This document shows positions 56,121 to 64,000 of a stretch of 64,000 nucleotides of DNA, in pieces. Source of the stretch: Asaia bogorensis_B (GTDB lineage Bacteria > Pseudomonadota > Alphaproteobacteria > Acetobacterales > Acetobacteraceae); NCBI RefSeq assembly GCF_900465315.1, contig NZ_UBIX01000013.1. One strand, 5' to 3'. The notes beneath the pieces were generated by a model. It saw only the letters and a program-made list of their open reading frames with translations, made no database searches and was not told the origin of the DNA. How positions within the stretch are numbered: the stretch's first letter is position 1; every line of letters begins with the position of its first letter. Made by a program: the position numbers and the translations under genes.

Positions 56121-58433
56121 TCAGCCATTGATTCCGAAGGTACCGATCGTCTTGAAGGTGAGATTGAACAGCACCGTCGTGTTACGCTGCTGGCCACCGA
56201 TCGAGGTATATTGCTTGATCGCAAGGATGTCCAAGCCGAAGCAGTCATTCGAATAGCCGATATCGCCACCCAGGCTGACAAACTCCTTGCGCGACAGCGA
56301 ACGACGCCCATAGATCGAGGCGTGGTACTGCTTATAGGCTGTCGAGACGCCCGCTGTTACTTCATTTGTCTTCGTATAATAGACCTGCGTCGGACCATTC
56401 AGTCGATAGTTCGTCGCATAGAAGTAATAGGGCGTGACAGGCTCATAGATATACCCGGCATTCACATGGAATACCGGCACACCGACACTGACCAGTCCCT
56501 CGCCATAATCGAAGCTCTTGCGATAGGGGTCATAGCGGCCGCGAGCCGTCAGATCGAGATAGCGGTTGGGGCTGACGCGCACACGCGCCACGGGTGACGA
56601 GAGGTGATGCGACAGGCCAGAATAGGGGATGCGGTTCTGGGTAACGTGCTGCTGGATGCTCTCACCCACGAGAAAATCCACGACATGGCCACGCCACGTC
56701 CAGTTGCCATGCACACCGATATTGCCGCGCAGGCCGCCATCCAGACGGTCGGTGCCGGTATAGCGGTTCAGTGCGAACAAGGTGCTGTCCGTGAACTCGT
56801 ATTGCAGCGAATCTTCGTTCGGGATCATGCGCGTGGCGCTGTTGCCCATATTGGGCGCGGCAATTGCCTGCACGATCGGCTCGAGCACCTGAGAGCCGTG
56901 ACCATGCGCAAAGCTGCGCATGAAAGGCCAGTTCATCTTAAGCGCGACAGTGGGCAGGACCCAGCCCGTCGTATGTGTCCCGGTATCGGTATAATAGGTT
57001 GGCTGCTCTGTCAGATGGCTCGCCTGGTAAACCGTAGCGTCAAGACGTGCCGTCAGCAGCCAGATCTGGCCCAGCACATTGTGGAATGGCCGGTTCCAGT
57101 TCATCTGGATCTGCCCGCGCTGATCGCGTGTCCCCTCAGGGCGATAGACGTTGAAGTCGTTCGTGCTGAGCGAGAATGTGCCACCCAGCGGATCCGTCTC
57201 ACCCTGAAACGCATAGGTAAAGCGCGGCAGAACGAAAGGCAGATTCGAGTTGCGGATAACGCCCTGGTTCAGACCCTGATAGAACTGCCCGTCGAGACGC
57301 GTGTAGGAGCCTACGCCAAAGCCGTCGATATAGGCGGTGGATTGCAGGGTTTCGTTGCCATAGCCTGTGATGCGGTAGTCACGCATGTAGTTGGCTGAAG
57401 AGGCAAGGTTGATGTTGGCGCCAGCGCGCCAGTGATCGTCGATATCGAAAATGGCATTGCCACGGACATAGCCCTGGATGCCATTATCGTTCGTGCCATC
57501 AACCGTATTGCCAAACGTGTTGACGTAGCTGCCTTCCTTATGGGTGCTATAGGCCACGCCGCCCGTGAAGTTGATCTTGCCGAAATTGAGCTGGTTTCGA
57601 TACTGCCCGCTGATCTGCGGTCCGGTGCGTGTCGAGACGAGCCCCTGGACGGTCAGATCCTGCTGGTCGTCAATCGCCCAGAAATACGGAATGGTGAAAT
57701 AGGTGCCCAGATAACGGTCATGCGGATTGATGCCCGGGATCAGGAAGCCGCTCTGACGCTTCACGCTCGGGTCTGTCATTGAGAACAGAGGCAGGTACAT
57801 GATCGGCAGACCGAACATGTCCAGATAGGCATGACTGAATTCGATGCGTTTGTGTTCGGCATCCTGGGTCGCATTATACGCGCGCAGCTGCCAGAAGGGT
57901 GGGCGTGATGGATCCTTGGCGCAGATCTGGCAGGCCGTATAAACGGCCTTGGCCATGTCGTTGATCTTGCCGTTGGTCCGCCTCATGCCATTGGCAGCAA
58001 GCTTGGCATTGTCTTCCATACGCAAAAAGATGCCGCGTGCAATGCCATCATGCATGCCATTGCTGAGCTCGACATAGTCAGCAAAGCTCGTGCTGCCATC
58101 GGGCTCGACCATCGCGACGTGGCCTGTGGCCGTCAGGACGCCAGTATTACGGTCGAACACGATCTTGTCGGCACGCAGCGCATGTTCGCCCTGCCAGACC
58201 TGCACATTGCCTGTCCAGGTTGCCACACCGCTGCGGGTGTAGCTCTCGTTATCAGCCAGATAGGTGACAGGGTCGGACTGTGAAGAAGGCTTGCCTACGG
58301 CAACTTTCGGCCCGGTCTGGCGCTGCATGGTTGCATCCGCCTCAGGAATGGCACCGAATGTCGCCGTGCCCGCCAGCATGGAGGCAGCAAGCCATGACCT
58401 GCGCCTGTGATGCGCAACGCGCCGTTTCGACAT
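56121..58433 (-). CDS. lptD: LPS-assembly protein LptD
   Basis: The outer-membrane barrel that inserts lipopolysaccharide in the outer leaflet. From ATG 58433 (overlapping the lptG stop) it is 770 residues. A basic leader and signal segment come first, then an LptA-like beta-jellyroll (TYLADNESYTRS, VQVWQGEHALRADKIVFDR). Cysteines in TACQICAKDPSRPPFW and in NDCFGLD are candidates for the assembly disulfides. The barrel includes PLFSMTDPSVKRQSGFLIPG, typical of the family. Made with LptF, LptG and SurA from one operon. Confidence 0.95.
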   Translation of the reverse strand: MSKRRVAHHRRRSWLAASMLAGTATFGAIPEADATMQRQTGPKVAVGKPSSQSDPVTYLADNESYTRSGVATWTGNVQVWQGEHALRADKIVFDRNTGVLTATGHVAMVEPDGSTSFADYVELSNGMHDGIARGIFLRMEDNAKLAANGMRRTNGKINDMAKAVYTACQICAKDPSRPPFWQLRAYNATQDAEHKRIEFSHAYLDMFGLPIMYLPLFSMTDPSVKRQSGFLIPGINPHDRYLGTYFTIPYFWAIDDQQDLTVQGLVSTRTGPQISGQYRNQLNFGKINFTGGVAYSTHKEGSYVNTFGNTVDGTNDNGIQGYVRGNAIFDIDDHWRAGANINLASSANYMRDYRITGYGNETLQSTAYIDGFGVGSYTRLDGQFYQGLNQGVIRNSNLPFVLPRFTYAFQGETDPLGGTFSLSTNDFNVYRPEGTRDQRGQIQMNWNRPFHNVLGQIWLLTARLDATVYQASHLTEQPTYYTDTGTHTTGWVLPTVALKMNWPFMRSFAHGHGSQVLEPIVQAIAAPNMGNSATRMIPNEDSLQYEFTDSTLFALNRYTGTDRLDGGLRGNIGVHGNWTWRGHVVDFLVGESIQQHVTQNRIPYSGLSHHLSSPVARVRVSPNRYLDLTARGRYDPYRKSFDYGEGLVSVGVPVFHVNAGYIYEPVTPYYFYATNYRLNGPTQVYYTKTNEVTAGVSTAYKQYHASIYGRRSLSRKEFVSLGGDIGYSNDCFGLDILAIKQYTSIGGQQRNTTVLFNLTFKTIGTFGING

Positions 58434-59584
58434 CAACCATCCTCCAGATGCAGAAGCAAGGCTACCGCCAAGCAGAGACCCGCGCCAGTCGGTGCCCATG
58501 CCGCCATAACAGGCGGCAACGCACCGGATTCACCAAATTGCGCCGCCACCTTCGAGATGGTGAAAAGCGCGAAGCCCGCCGCGATTCCCGAGCCCAGCAT
58601 CCGGGCCACGCCGCCGCGCCGGGTAGGACGCATCGAGAAGCCGGCAGAGACGAGCGCCATTGTACCGCACAGGATCGGAAGAGCTAACAGAGTCTGGAAG
58701 TGCAGTCGATGCCGGATGGACGAAAAACCAGACCGCTCGAGAAGATGGATGAAACCCGGCAGGGTCCAGACGGATAATGTATCGGGCGAGGCAAAGCTCT
58801 GCTCGACACGACGCAGCGAAAGATTGGTGGGCAGCAGATAGTCACCGATATGGATCGGTAAATGGTTTGGCCTGACTGTCGCGGCATTTTCCAGCTTCCA
58901 GGCGCCCTCCACCAACTCACCACGGGGCGCCTCAATCCGGACCACAAGTTGATCACGTGCATCGAGACGGAAGATGCTGATATCGTTAATTCTCAACTTG
59001 CGGTCGCGCAGAAAGACGCGGCGGGCGTGAAGAATTGCCACACCTTGCCCGCCCTGTTCATCATCGAGCTGGCGCAGCCATAGCGCACCACCATTGAGCG
59101 AAAGCGGGCCACCACCGGTCTTGAGATAAGCCTCGTCCAGCAATTCCGCCTTGCGAAACATGGATGAGGAAAGCGGCGAGAGCGCCATCGTGCCGAAAGC
59201 GCCCATCAGAATGGCACAGGCCAGGGGCGCCGCCAGAAACTGCCAGGCCGAAATGCCCGCTGCACGGGCAACAATCAGCTCGGACGAGCGCGTCAGGCGC
59301 CAGAAGCACACGATACCGCCCAGCAGGATACCGAACGGCATAATCATGATCATGAAATACGGCACATGCAGCCCGGCAATTTCCGTCACAAGGCTAGTTG
59401 GAACGTCGGGCTTGGTGGCGACACGTCGAAGCAGATCGATGAAGTCGAACAGCGAGACGAGCCCTGTCAATGCCGCGATCATTGCCAGCGAGAACAGCGT
59501 GAAAATGCGCGAGATATAAACCGAGAGCGTGACCGACACCCCGGCCGAGGTGCCGCGGAACAGGGCCAGGGTATTACGCGCCAT
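58433..59584 (-). CDS. lptG: LPS export ABC transporter permease LptG
   Basis: With LptF and the LptB ATPase it extracts LPS from the inner membrane. The 383-residue protein has three N-terminal and three C-terminal membrane spans around a periplasmic jellyroll. IVARAAGISAWQ contains the coupling helix that contacts LptB; the C-terminal HFQTLLALPILCGTMALV spans are characteristic. It overlaps lptF by 11 bp and lptD by 3 bp. It is assigned LptG because it is second in the pair and closer to lptD. Confidence 0.93.
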   Translation of the reverse strand: MARNTLALFRGTSAGVSVTLSVYISRIFTLFSLAMIAALTGLVSLFDFIDLLRRVATKPDVPTSLVTEIAGLHVPYFMIMIMPFGILLGGIVCFWRLTRSSELIVARAAGISAWQFLAAPLACAILMGAFGTMALSPLSSSMFRKAELLDEAYLKTGGGPLSLNGGALWLRQLDDEQGGQGVAILHARRVFLRDRKLRINDISIFRLDARDQLVVRIEAPRGELVEGAWKLENAATVRPNHLPIHIGDYLLPTNLSLRRVEQSFASPDTLSVWTLPGFIHLLERSGFSSIRHRLHFQTLLALPILCGTMALVSAGFSMRPTRRGGVARMLGSGIAAGFALFTISKVAAQFGESGALPPVMAAWAPTGAGLCLAVALLLHLEDG

Positions 59585-60725
59585 GAGATGTCTTTCGGCC
59601 GGAATTCAGCCCTCTGGGCAGGAAGAGCCATACCGCGCAGCCAATGGCAGGCAGTATCGCTACGCCCCAGAGAAGGGGGACAAGACCGAGATTTCGGCCT
59701 GCCAGATTTTGCAGCATGAGGGACATGGCCATCAGCCCCACAACGGAGAGAATGGCGGCCAACGGGCGTTTGATGTTGCCGTGGCGCGAGAAGGCACCGC
59801 TCAGCACGGCAACGAGCGCGATCATGCTGAAAGACAGGGTGGTGAGGGGGGAGGTCAGACGCCTCCACCCTTCCACCGCGAACTTGCCCCAGTCACGCTG
59901 CGAGACATAGCGCGGGTCAGGGTGGAAGAGCTCGGGGAGAGACATTTCGGAAGCGTCGCGCACTTCGGTATCGGCCTGTTTGCTGCTGGAAAGATCGATC
60001 GAATTTCGCGTGAAGGTCAGGACGTTGAGCCGCCCCGTATGGTGATCGATCTCCTGGCGGGAGCCATTGAAGAGCACCACGCGCGGCTGATTATCGACCA
60101 CCACCATCGTTCCACGTTCAGCAATGATCGTTGCGCGCGCTTCAGGCTGGCGGTCATCCTCCACAAACACCCCGTGCATTTCCCCATCGCGGTCGCGCGT
60201 GCGCACATAGACGGTCATGTCTTTCGAGAGCTGAGCAAACACACCGTCCTGAAGCAGGAAGGCGGCCATACGATTGCGGATCTCGAATTCGTAGCGCCTG
60301 AACGCGTGGTAGGAGACCGGTACAAGCCACAGGTTGAGAATGTACCCAATTACGGTCGTGATCAGGGCGCAGGCCATGGCTGGCCGCGCCAGCTGGAACG
60401 GCGAAAGCCCCGCTGCCTGCATGACCGTCAGTTCACGATCGCCCGACATGCGCTGATAACCGAACAGGACAACCAGAAAAGTCGTGATTGGCAGGATGAC
60501 CGCAAGAAAAGACGGAATCATCAGGGAGGTGAGCTGAATGAACACGCGCAGCGAGAGGCCACGATCCACGACGAGTGATACGAAGCGCAACGACTGCATG
60601 AGCCAGATGAGCGCGATGGCACCACTGGTAATGCCCACCAGCCCAAGGAAAAGCTGACGCAGGATATAGCGTTCTCGCAGCAGCAGGGGAGAGCGTTGTT
60701 TGGAGCGTGAAGCCGAAGCAGACAT
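59574..60725 (-). CDS. lptF: LPS export ABC transporter permease LptF
   Basis: A 383-residue YjgP/YjgQ-family permease. After RYILRQLFLGLVGITSG the first membrane segments follow; the coupling region is RELTVMQAAGLSPFQLARP, and the C-terminal spans begin RLTSPLTTLSFSMIALVAV. A periplasmic beta domain lies between (about 130-270). First gene of lptF-lptG-lptD-surA-rsmA, starting at ATG 60725, 64 bp after the zinc-ribbon gene on the same strand. LptB is not in the window. Confidence 0.93.
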   Translation of the reverse strand: MSASASRSKQRSPLLLRERYILRQLFLGLVGITSGAIALIWLMQSLRFVSLVVDRGLSLRVFIQLTSLMIPSFLAVILPITTFLVVLFGYQRMSGDRELTVMQAAGLSPFQLARPAMACALITTVIGYILNLWLVPVSYHAFRRYEFEIRNRMAAFLLQDGVFAQLSKDMTVYVRTRDRDGEMHGVFVEDDRQPEARATIIAERGTMVVVDNQPRVVLFNGSRQEIDHHTGRLNVLTFTRNSIDLSSSKQADTEVRDASEMSLPELFHPDPRYVSQRDWGKFAVEGWRRLTSPLTTLSFSMIALVAVLSGAFSRHGNIKRPLAAILSVVGLMAMSLMLQNLAGRNLGLVPLLWGVAILPAIGCAVWLFLPRGLNSGRKTSHGA

Positions 60726-60789
60726 GAGTATTGCCCTTAGCGTTTCGCCGGACGTGCCGAAAGCTGCATCTTGTTACGAAGTTTCCGTC

Positions 60790-61143
60790 TCAGCGCGGAT
60801 CACGCAACCAGCGATCGCCGGTGTGGCGGCTATGCGCCACAAAGAACCCGGCCAGCAGACCAGCCACGGCAAAGGCGAATGTCCAGCCCGAAGGGCGTAT
60901 CAGCAGCAGTGACAGGGCTGGAGCCGCGATAAGTCCAATCAGCGTGCTGACAACCGTCTCACGACGGGTGGGGCCGAAATGACGCTGCGCATGGCAGTTA
61001 GGGCATTCCTCATCCGTACGCTGCATCTTGCCGCGGCAAACCGGGCACAGAACGACCGTTTCCTGCGCCGGTGGTCGGGGGACAGGAAGATAATTGCCGG
61101 TGATGACCGATCTTTGTCGGGGCAGGGGGGAGAGACGCGCCAT
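60790..61143 (-). CDS. Small zinc-ribbon membrane protein
   Basis: A 117-residue protein from ATG 61143; the frame is open further upstream, but that sequence is unlike a protein N-terminus. A zinc ribbon with two CxxC pairs, LCPVCRGKM and ECPNCHAQ, is followed by two hydrophobic helices (STLIGLIAAPALSLLLI and FAFAVAGLLAGFFVA) and a basic end. It may sit in the inner membrane with the ribbon in the cytosol. It is upstream of lptF on the same strand. No function is known. Confidence 0.7.
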   Translation of the reverse strand: MARLSPLPRQRSVITGNYLPVPRPPAQETVVLCPVCRGKMQRTDEECPNCHAQRHFGPTRRETVVSTLIGLIAAPALSLLLIRPSGWTFAFAVAGLLAGFFVAHSRHTGDRWLRDPR

Positions 61144-61523
61144 GAAATGCACATGCCGTGAAGCATGGGGGCAGTGCAATATGAAAATCAGGCAAGGCGA
61201 CACGCTGTTGCCGAGGCAAGGCCGCTTTTATTCGCAAGGCTCCGGATTGATTGGCTGCCCCGACAAGCTGCACGCTTTTGCGGCTCTCTCGCGTTGCGTC
61301 CTGTGACAGGCGTCTGATCGCCCTTGGTTATGCGAGGATCCGGGGAGGGCCCTGAGCGTGCTGGCCGCCACGGGTTCTGGTCAGGAATGTGAAATGGGAG
61401 GGACGACCTTCCCTTGGCCGCAGGTCTTGGCAAGGTGTACGATCCCCGTCTAGATCGTCCCGACAAGCTCCTTCGATGAGAGTCAGAGCCCCGATGGCTG
61501 CATCTGAATGCAGGAGGTGAATT
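61144..61523. other. Divergent intergenic region
   Basis: About 380 bp between the minus-strand zinc-ribbon/lpt operon and the plus-strand DUF3142 gene. Small open frames overlap on both strands and look random. No clear promoter or operator was recognised; it must contain two divergent promoters. Confidence 0.35.
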
Positions 61524-62771
61524 GTGCCCAGATGGCGTACCGCACTCGCCGGGGCTTTCATTCCTCTCGCTGCCCTGACCGCTATTGTGGGCCTTTTTCT
61601 TATGCGGTCTGCCGCTCCCAAGCCCGTGCAGCTGCCGTCAGACGCCTATATCTGGCAGCGTCAATGGCGGGATGAACTGCTACGCTCCATCACGCAGGCT
61701 GCGCCCTCTATCCAGACCTGGCACATTCTAGCCGCCGAGTTCGATCAGGCCGGCCAGTGGCATGATACGGCGTTGCTCAGCTCAAGACAGGTTCTGGCAT
61801 CGCATCGTGTGATCGCCGTGTTCCGCCTCAGCGGTCGGATAGAAGCGCTCGATCCTGTGCAAACAGGCCAGCATATCGAGCAGGTGCTCGCCCGATGGCA
61901 GACGCTCGGCCTTACGCCAGAGGGGATCGAGATCGATCATGACTGCCCCACTGCGCGGCTTGGTGATTATGCGACATGGCTCGATGCACTTCATCGCAGA
62001 TTGTCGGGGCGCCACCGTCTGACGATTACAGCCTTGCCAAGCTGGATCGGCGCCCCGGCGCTCGGTTCGGTTCTGTCCCATGTCGAGAGCGTCGTCCTAC
62101 AGCTTCATGCTGTCAGCAATCCGGCGGGCGGGCTGTTCAGGGCCCATGAGGCCCAGCGCGACTCTGCCGGCTTCGGCAGGATTTCACCCGTTCCGTGGCA
62201 GATTGCGCTGCCAAGCTACGGTACGAAAATCATATGGGGGGAGGCGGGCCAGCCGGTCGCGGTTGAAAGCGAGATGGCACGCGGCATTGCCAGAGGGGCG
62301 GGGCAGGAACTGACCGTAGCTCCGGAGGAGGTCGCGCAGTTCATGGAGCGTATCGAGCACGCGCCGCCCGCGGGTCTTGCGGGATGGATCTGGTTCCGCC
62401 TGCCGGTTGCTGGTGACCGACGCGCCTGGAGCCTGCCTGCGTGGCTGACGCTGGTCAGGCACGAGCCATTGCGCAGGGCACTCTCGCTCGGCCTGAACCC
62501 GCAAGGTGCAGCTTTGTATCATATCGTGTTGAGAAATGACGGCACGATTGACGCCACGCTGCCGCTCATTATCCATGCTGACAAGGGCTGCGCCGGTATG
62601 GGGGCGCAGGGGCCTTATCGTCTCGATTACGACCAGGCTGGCCCGGTTCTTGTCAGAACGGGTGAGGCGCTGCTGCCGGTCGGACAGGAAATTGTTGCGG
62701 GCTGGCTGACCTGCCAGAAAAAGAAAGATCAGATCAATGTCTCAGCGCAGGACGTTACCCCACGCTTCTGA
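61524..62771 (+). CDS. DUF3142-family protein
   Basis: A 415-residue protein starting at GTG 61524 with a near-perfect AGGAGGTG 4-5 nt upstream. An N-terminal membrane anchor or signal (ALAGAFIPLAALTAIVGLFLM) puts the rest in the periplasm. PSDAYIWQRQW, GIEIDHDCPTARLGDYATWL, TITALPSWI, HAVSNPAGGLF and IALPSYGTKIIW fit DUF3142, whose central part looks like a TIM-barrel glycoside-hydrolase fold. The Asp/Glu-rich EGIEIDHD could be catalytic, which is inference. It overlaps the next gene by 35 bp. Confidence 0.82.
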   Translation: MPRWRTALAGAFIPLAALTAIVGLFLMRSAAPKPVQLPSDAYIWQRQWRDELLRSITQAAPSIQTWHILAAEFDQAGQWHDTALLSSRQVLASHRVIAVFRLSGRIEALDPVQTGQHIEQVLARWQTLGLTPEGIEIDHDCPTARLGDYATWLDALHRRLSGRHRLTITALPSWIGAPALGSVLSHVESVVLQLHAVSNPAGGLFRAHEAQRDSAGFGRISPVPWQIALPSYGTKIIWGEAGQPVAVESEMARGIARGAGQELTVAPEEVAQFMERIEHAPPAGLAGWIWFRLPVAGDRRAWSLPAWLTLVRHEPLRRALSLGLNPQGAALYHIVLRNDGTIDATLPLIIHADKGCAGMGAQGPYRLDYDQAGPVLVRTGEALLPVGQEIVAGWLTCQKKKDQINVSAQDVTPRF

Positions 62772-64000
62772 AGGCCATGCACCCCGCCAAAAGCGGCTGA
62801 CAGCAAGGCAGGGGGCCTTGCTTGGCGTGCTGGTTCTGGTGCCTGCAAGCCTCGTCGGCGTCATGGCCTGCGGTCCGTTCTTTCCCGAGCCGTTGTTGAA
62901 TGACCGTACACACACGCTTGAGAAGCTGCCTTCTTTTTCGTTTTCTTATGCAATCAGACATCTTTATCCCGGACAGAAGGTAACACCAGAGCCGTCGCCA
63001 GGGTCAGAGGCTGCATCGCCCCCGGATGAGGATAACCCAGCCGAAGCCCGGGCGCGTGATCTCTACCAGAGCGGCGCCCAGGCCTATCGCGACCCCAATA
63101 GCGCCGATCACGGGATCGACGCATTCAAGGCAGTTATTGCGATTCCGGACGCCAGCAACGCGCATGAGAAAGTTGCGGCAGCCTTCATGTTGGGCAAGGC
63201 GTATAGTGCTTCGGCTTTTGCGTCAGCCAACGATCCGGAGCATGACCTGACCGAAGCCGCTCGGGCCTTTGCCCTGACGCGCTCGCTGGTCGATGCGGGC
63301 GCATACGACCCTGACGCCCTGGCCAAGGCCTCATGGGGTGAAGAGGCGAAGCTCTATCTGCGCGGCGCCAATGGTCTGTGTGGCTGGCACGAAATGGAGA
63401 CGCACGCCCCGTGCACGACCAGCCTGAGGAAGGATCTGATTGGCAAAGCGCTCCTTCTTTATGTGCATCAGGTTGAATCCGGATCCTACGCCGGTGAGGA
63501 CTCCTTGCGTTACGTTCTTGGCTGGATCGCGCAATATCCTGATCTGGTGAGAGTGCTCGCCGCTGATCCGCTGTCGCGTAAACTGCTCAGCGCCTATGCC
63601 CTGTCTTTCGATTATGACGATGACCTCGCCCATTCATCCCTGAAAAATCTTGCGGTTGCCGTGCATGAGCAGGGCGTCAAACCGGATGACGGAACCGATC
63701 TGCTGGCGGCCGCGGCCTATCGTCAGGGTCAGTTCGATCTGGCGCGGGATTTCGCGGGACAGAATCCGTCCCCTCTGGCTGCCTGGGTGCGGGCCAAACT
63801 GGCTGTCCGTGCCAATGACACAAAAGCCGCAGCGCTTGCCTATGCCGAGGCGACCAAAGGGTTCCCAACACTGTCGCCTGCGCAAGACCCTGCCATCGCA
63901 GTGCGTATGCAGGGCGAGCAGGGTGTGCTGGCATTGTCGCGCGGCGAATATGTTCAAGCGTTACTCTGGCTTTATAGAGCTGCGCAGCAGGCTGGACCGG
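62737..64000 (+). CDS. Unknown exported protein, 3-prime end outside the window
   Basis: A partial gene of 421 codons starting at ATG 62737 and running off the right edge. A basic leader is followed by the hydrophobic ALLGVLVLVPASLVGVMAC, possibly a lipobox-like Cys, then GPFFPEPLLNDRTHTLEKLP. The rest is helical and Ala/Leu-rich with solenoid (TPR-like) spacing, for example ARDLYQSGAQAYRD and AAAYRQGQFDLARDFAGQ. It overlaps the DUF3142 gene by 35 bp in another frame, which implies coupling. From memory, such a pair occurs in other proteobacteria without a known role. Confidence 0.7.
   Translation, partial: MSQRRTLPHASEGHAPRQKRLTARQGALLGVLVLVPASLVGVMACGPFFPEPLLNDRTHTLEKLPSFSFSYAIRHLYPGQKVTPEPSPGSEAASPPDEDNPAEARARDLYQSGAQAYRDPNSADHGIDAFKAVIAIPDASNAHEKVAAAFMLGKAYSASAFASANDPEHDLTEAARAFALTRSLVDAGAYDPDALAKASWGEEAKLYLRGANGLCGWHEMETHAPCTTSLRKDLIGKALLLYVHQVESGSYAGEDSLRYVLGWIAQYPDLVRVLAADPLSRKLLSAYALSFDYDDDLAHSSLKNLAVAVHEQGVKPDDGTDLLAAAAYRQGQFDLARDFAGQNPSPLAAWVRAKLAVRANDTKAAALAYAEATKGFPTLSPAQDPAIAVRMQGEQGVLALSRGEYVQALLWLYRAAQQAGP

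Overview
This 64 kb window is chromosomal DNA of an alphaproteobacterium, most likely an acetic acid bacterium (Acetobacteraceae, of the Gluconobacter/Asaia/Kozakia kind). The reasons are a xylitol dehydrogenase that closely resembles the Gluconobacter enzyme, a class II (CP4-like) EPSP synthase, the FYDLN-acid protein, the gene order SRP RNA-dnaX-ybaB-recR, and polyol-type SDR enzymes. Genus assignment is inference. No tRNA, rRNA, CRISPR array or complete insertion sequence was seen. Almost everything is conserved core genome; the accessory parts are the left 8 kb and the glycosyltransferase block at 27.4-34.8 kb.

Layout. 1-0.7 kb: end of a phage-type lysis module (GH24 endolysin and the start of a small membrane protein). 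1.3-2.9 kb: a LOV (blue-light) histidine kinase overlapping a single-domain response regulator. 3.0-4.7 kb: two SDR dehydrogenases. 5.4-8.8 kb: a DUF333 lipoprotein, two HAD phosphatases (the second has a Pho-box-like repeat upstream), and DUF2945 and DUF3465 proteins. 8.9-15.9 kb: clpA, clpS, a penicillin-binding carboxypeptidase, map, ggt. 16-22 kb: SRP RNA, dnaX-ybaB-recR, a FolM-like reductase and a glycosyltransferase. 22-27.2 kb: FYDLN protein, aroA-cmk-rpsA. 27.4-34.8 kb: an operon of three unusual glycosyltransferases, two of them multi-domain fusions. 35-42.7 kb (mostly minus strand): an exported unknown protein, then carA-carB, a hairpin-rich gap, greA-ilvA. 42.8-47.3 kb: a YqeY-like protein, dnaG, rpoD. 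48.1-49.5 kb: rpsF-rpsR-rplI. 49.6-53.6 kb: cyclopropane fatty acid synthase, a TonB-dependent receptor, a cold-shock protein. 53.8-61.1 kb (minus): lptF-lptG-lptD-surA-rsmA as one overlapping envelope-biogenesis operon. 61.5-64 kb: a DUF3142 protein and an unfinished partner gene running off the edge.

The most interesting system is at carA. The CarA subunit carries an in-frame N-terminal helix-turn-helix of Cro/YdaS type, a strong internal Shine-Dalgarno sequence could also give an HTH-free CarA, and two identical-architecture palindromes (GGGAA-N5-TTCCC) lie in the intergenic region it shares with the divergent yqeY-dnaG-rpoD genes. Together they suggest, but do not prove, a pyrimidine/arginine-pathway enzyme that also acts as its own DNA-binding regulator. 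Other points of note are the fused glycosyltransferases with new-looking repeat domains, the Pho-box-like site, and the light-sensor pair.
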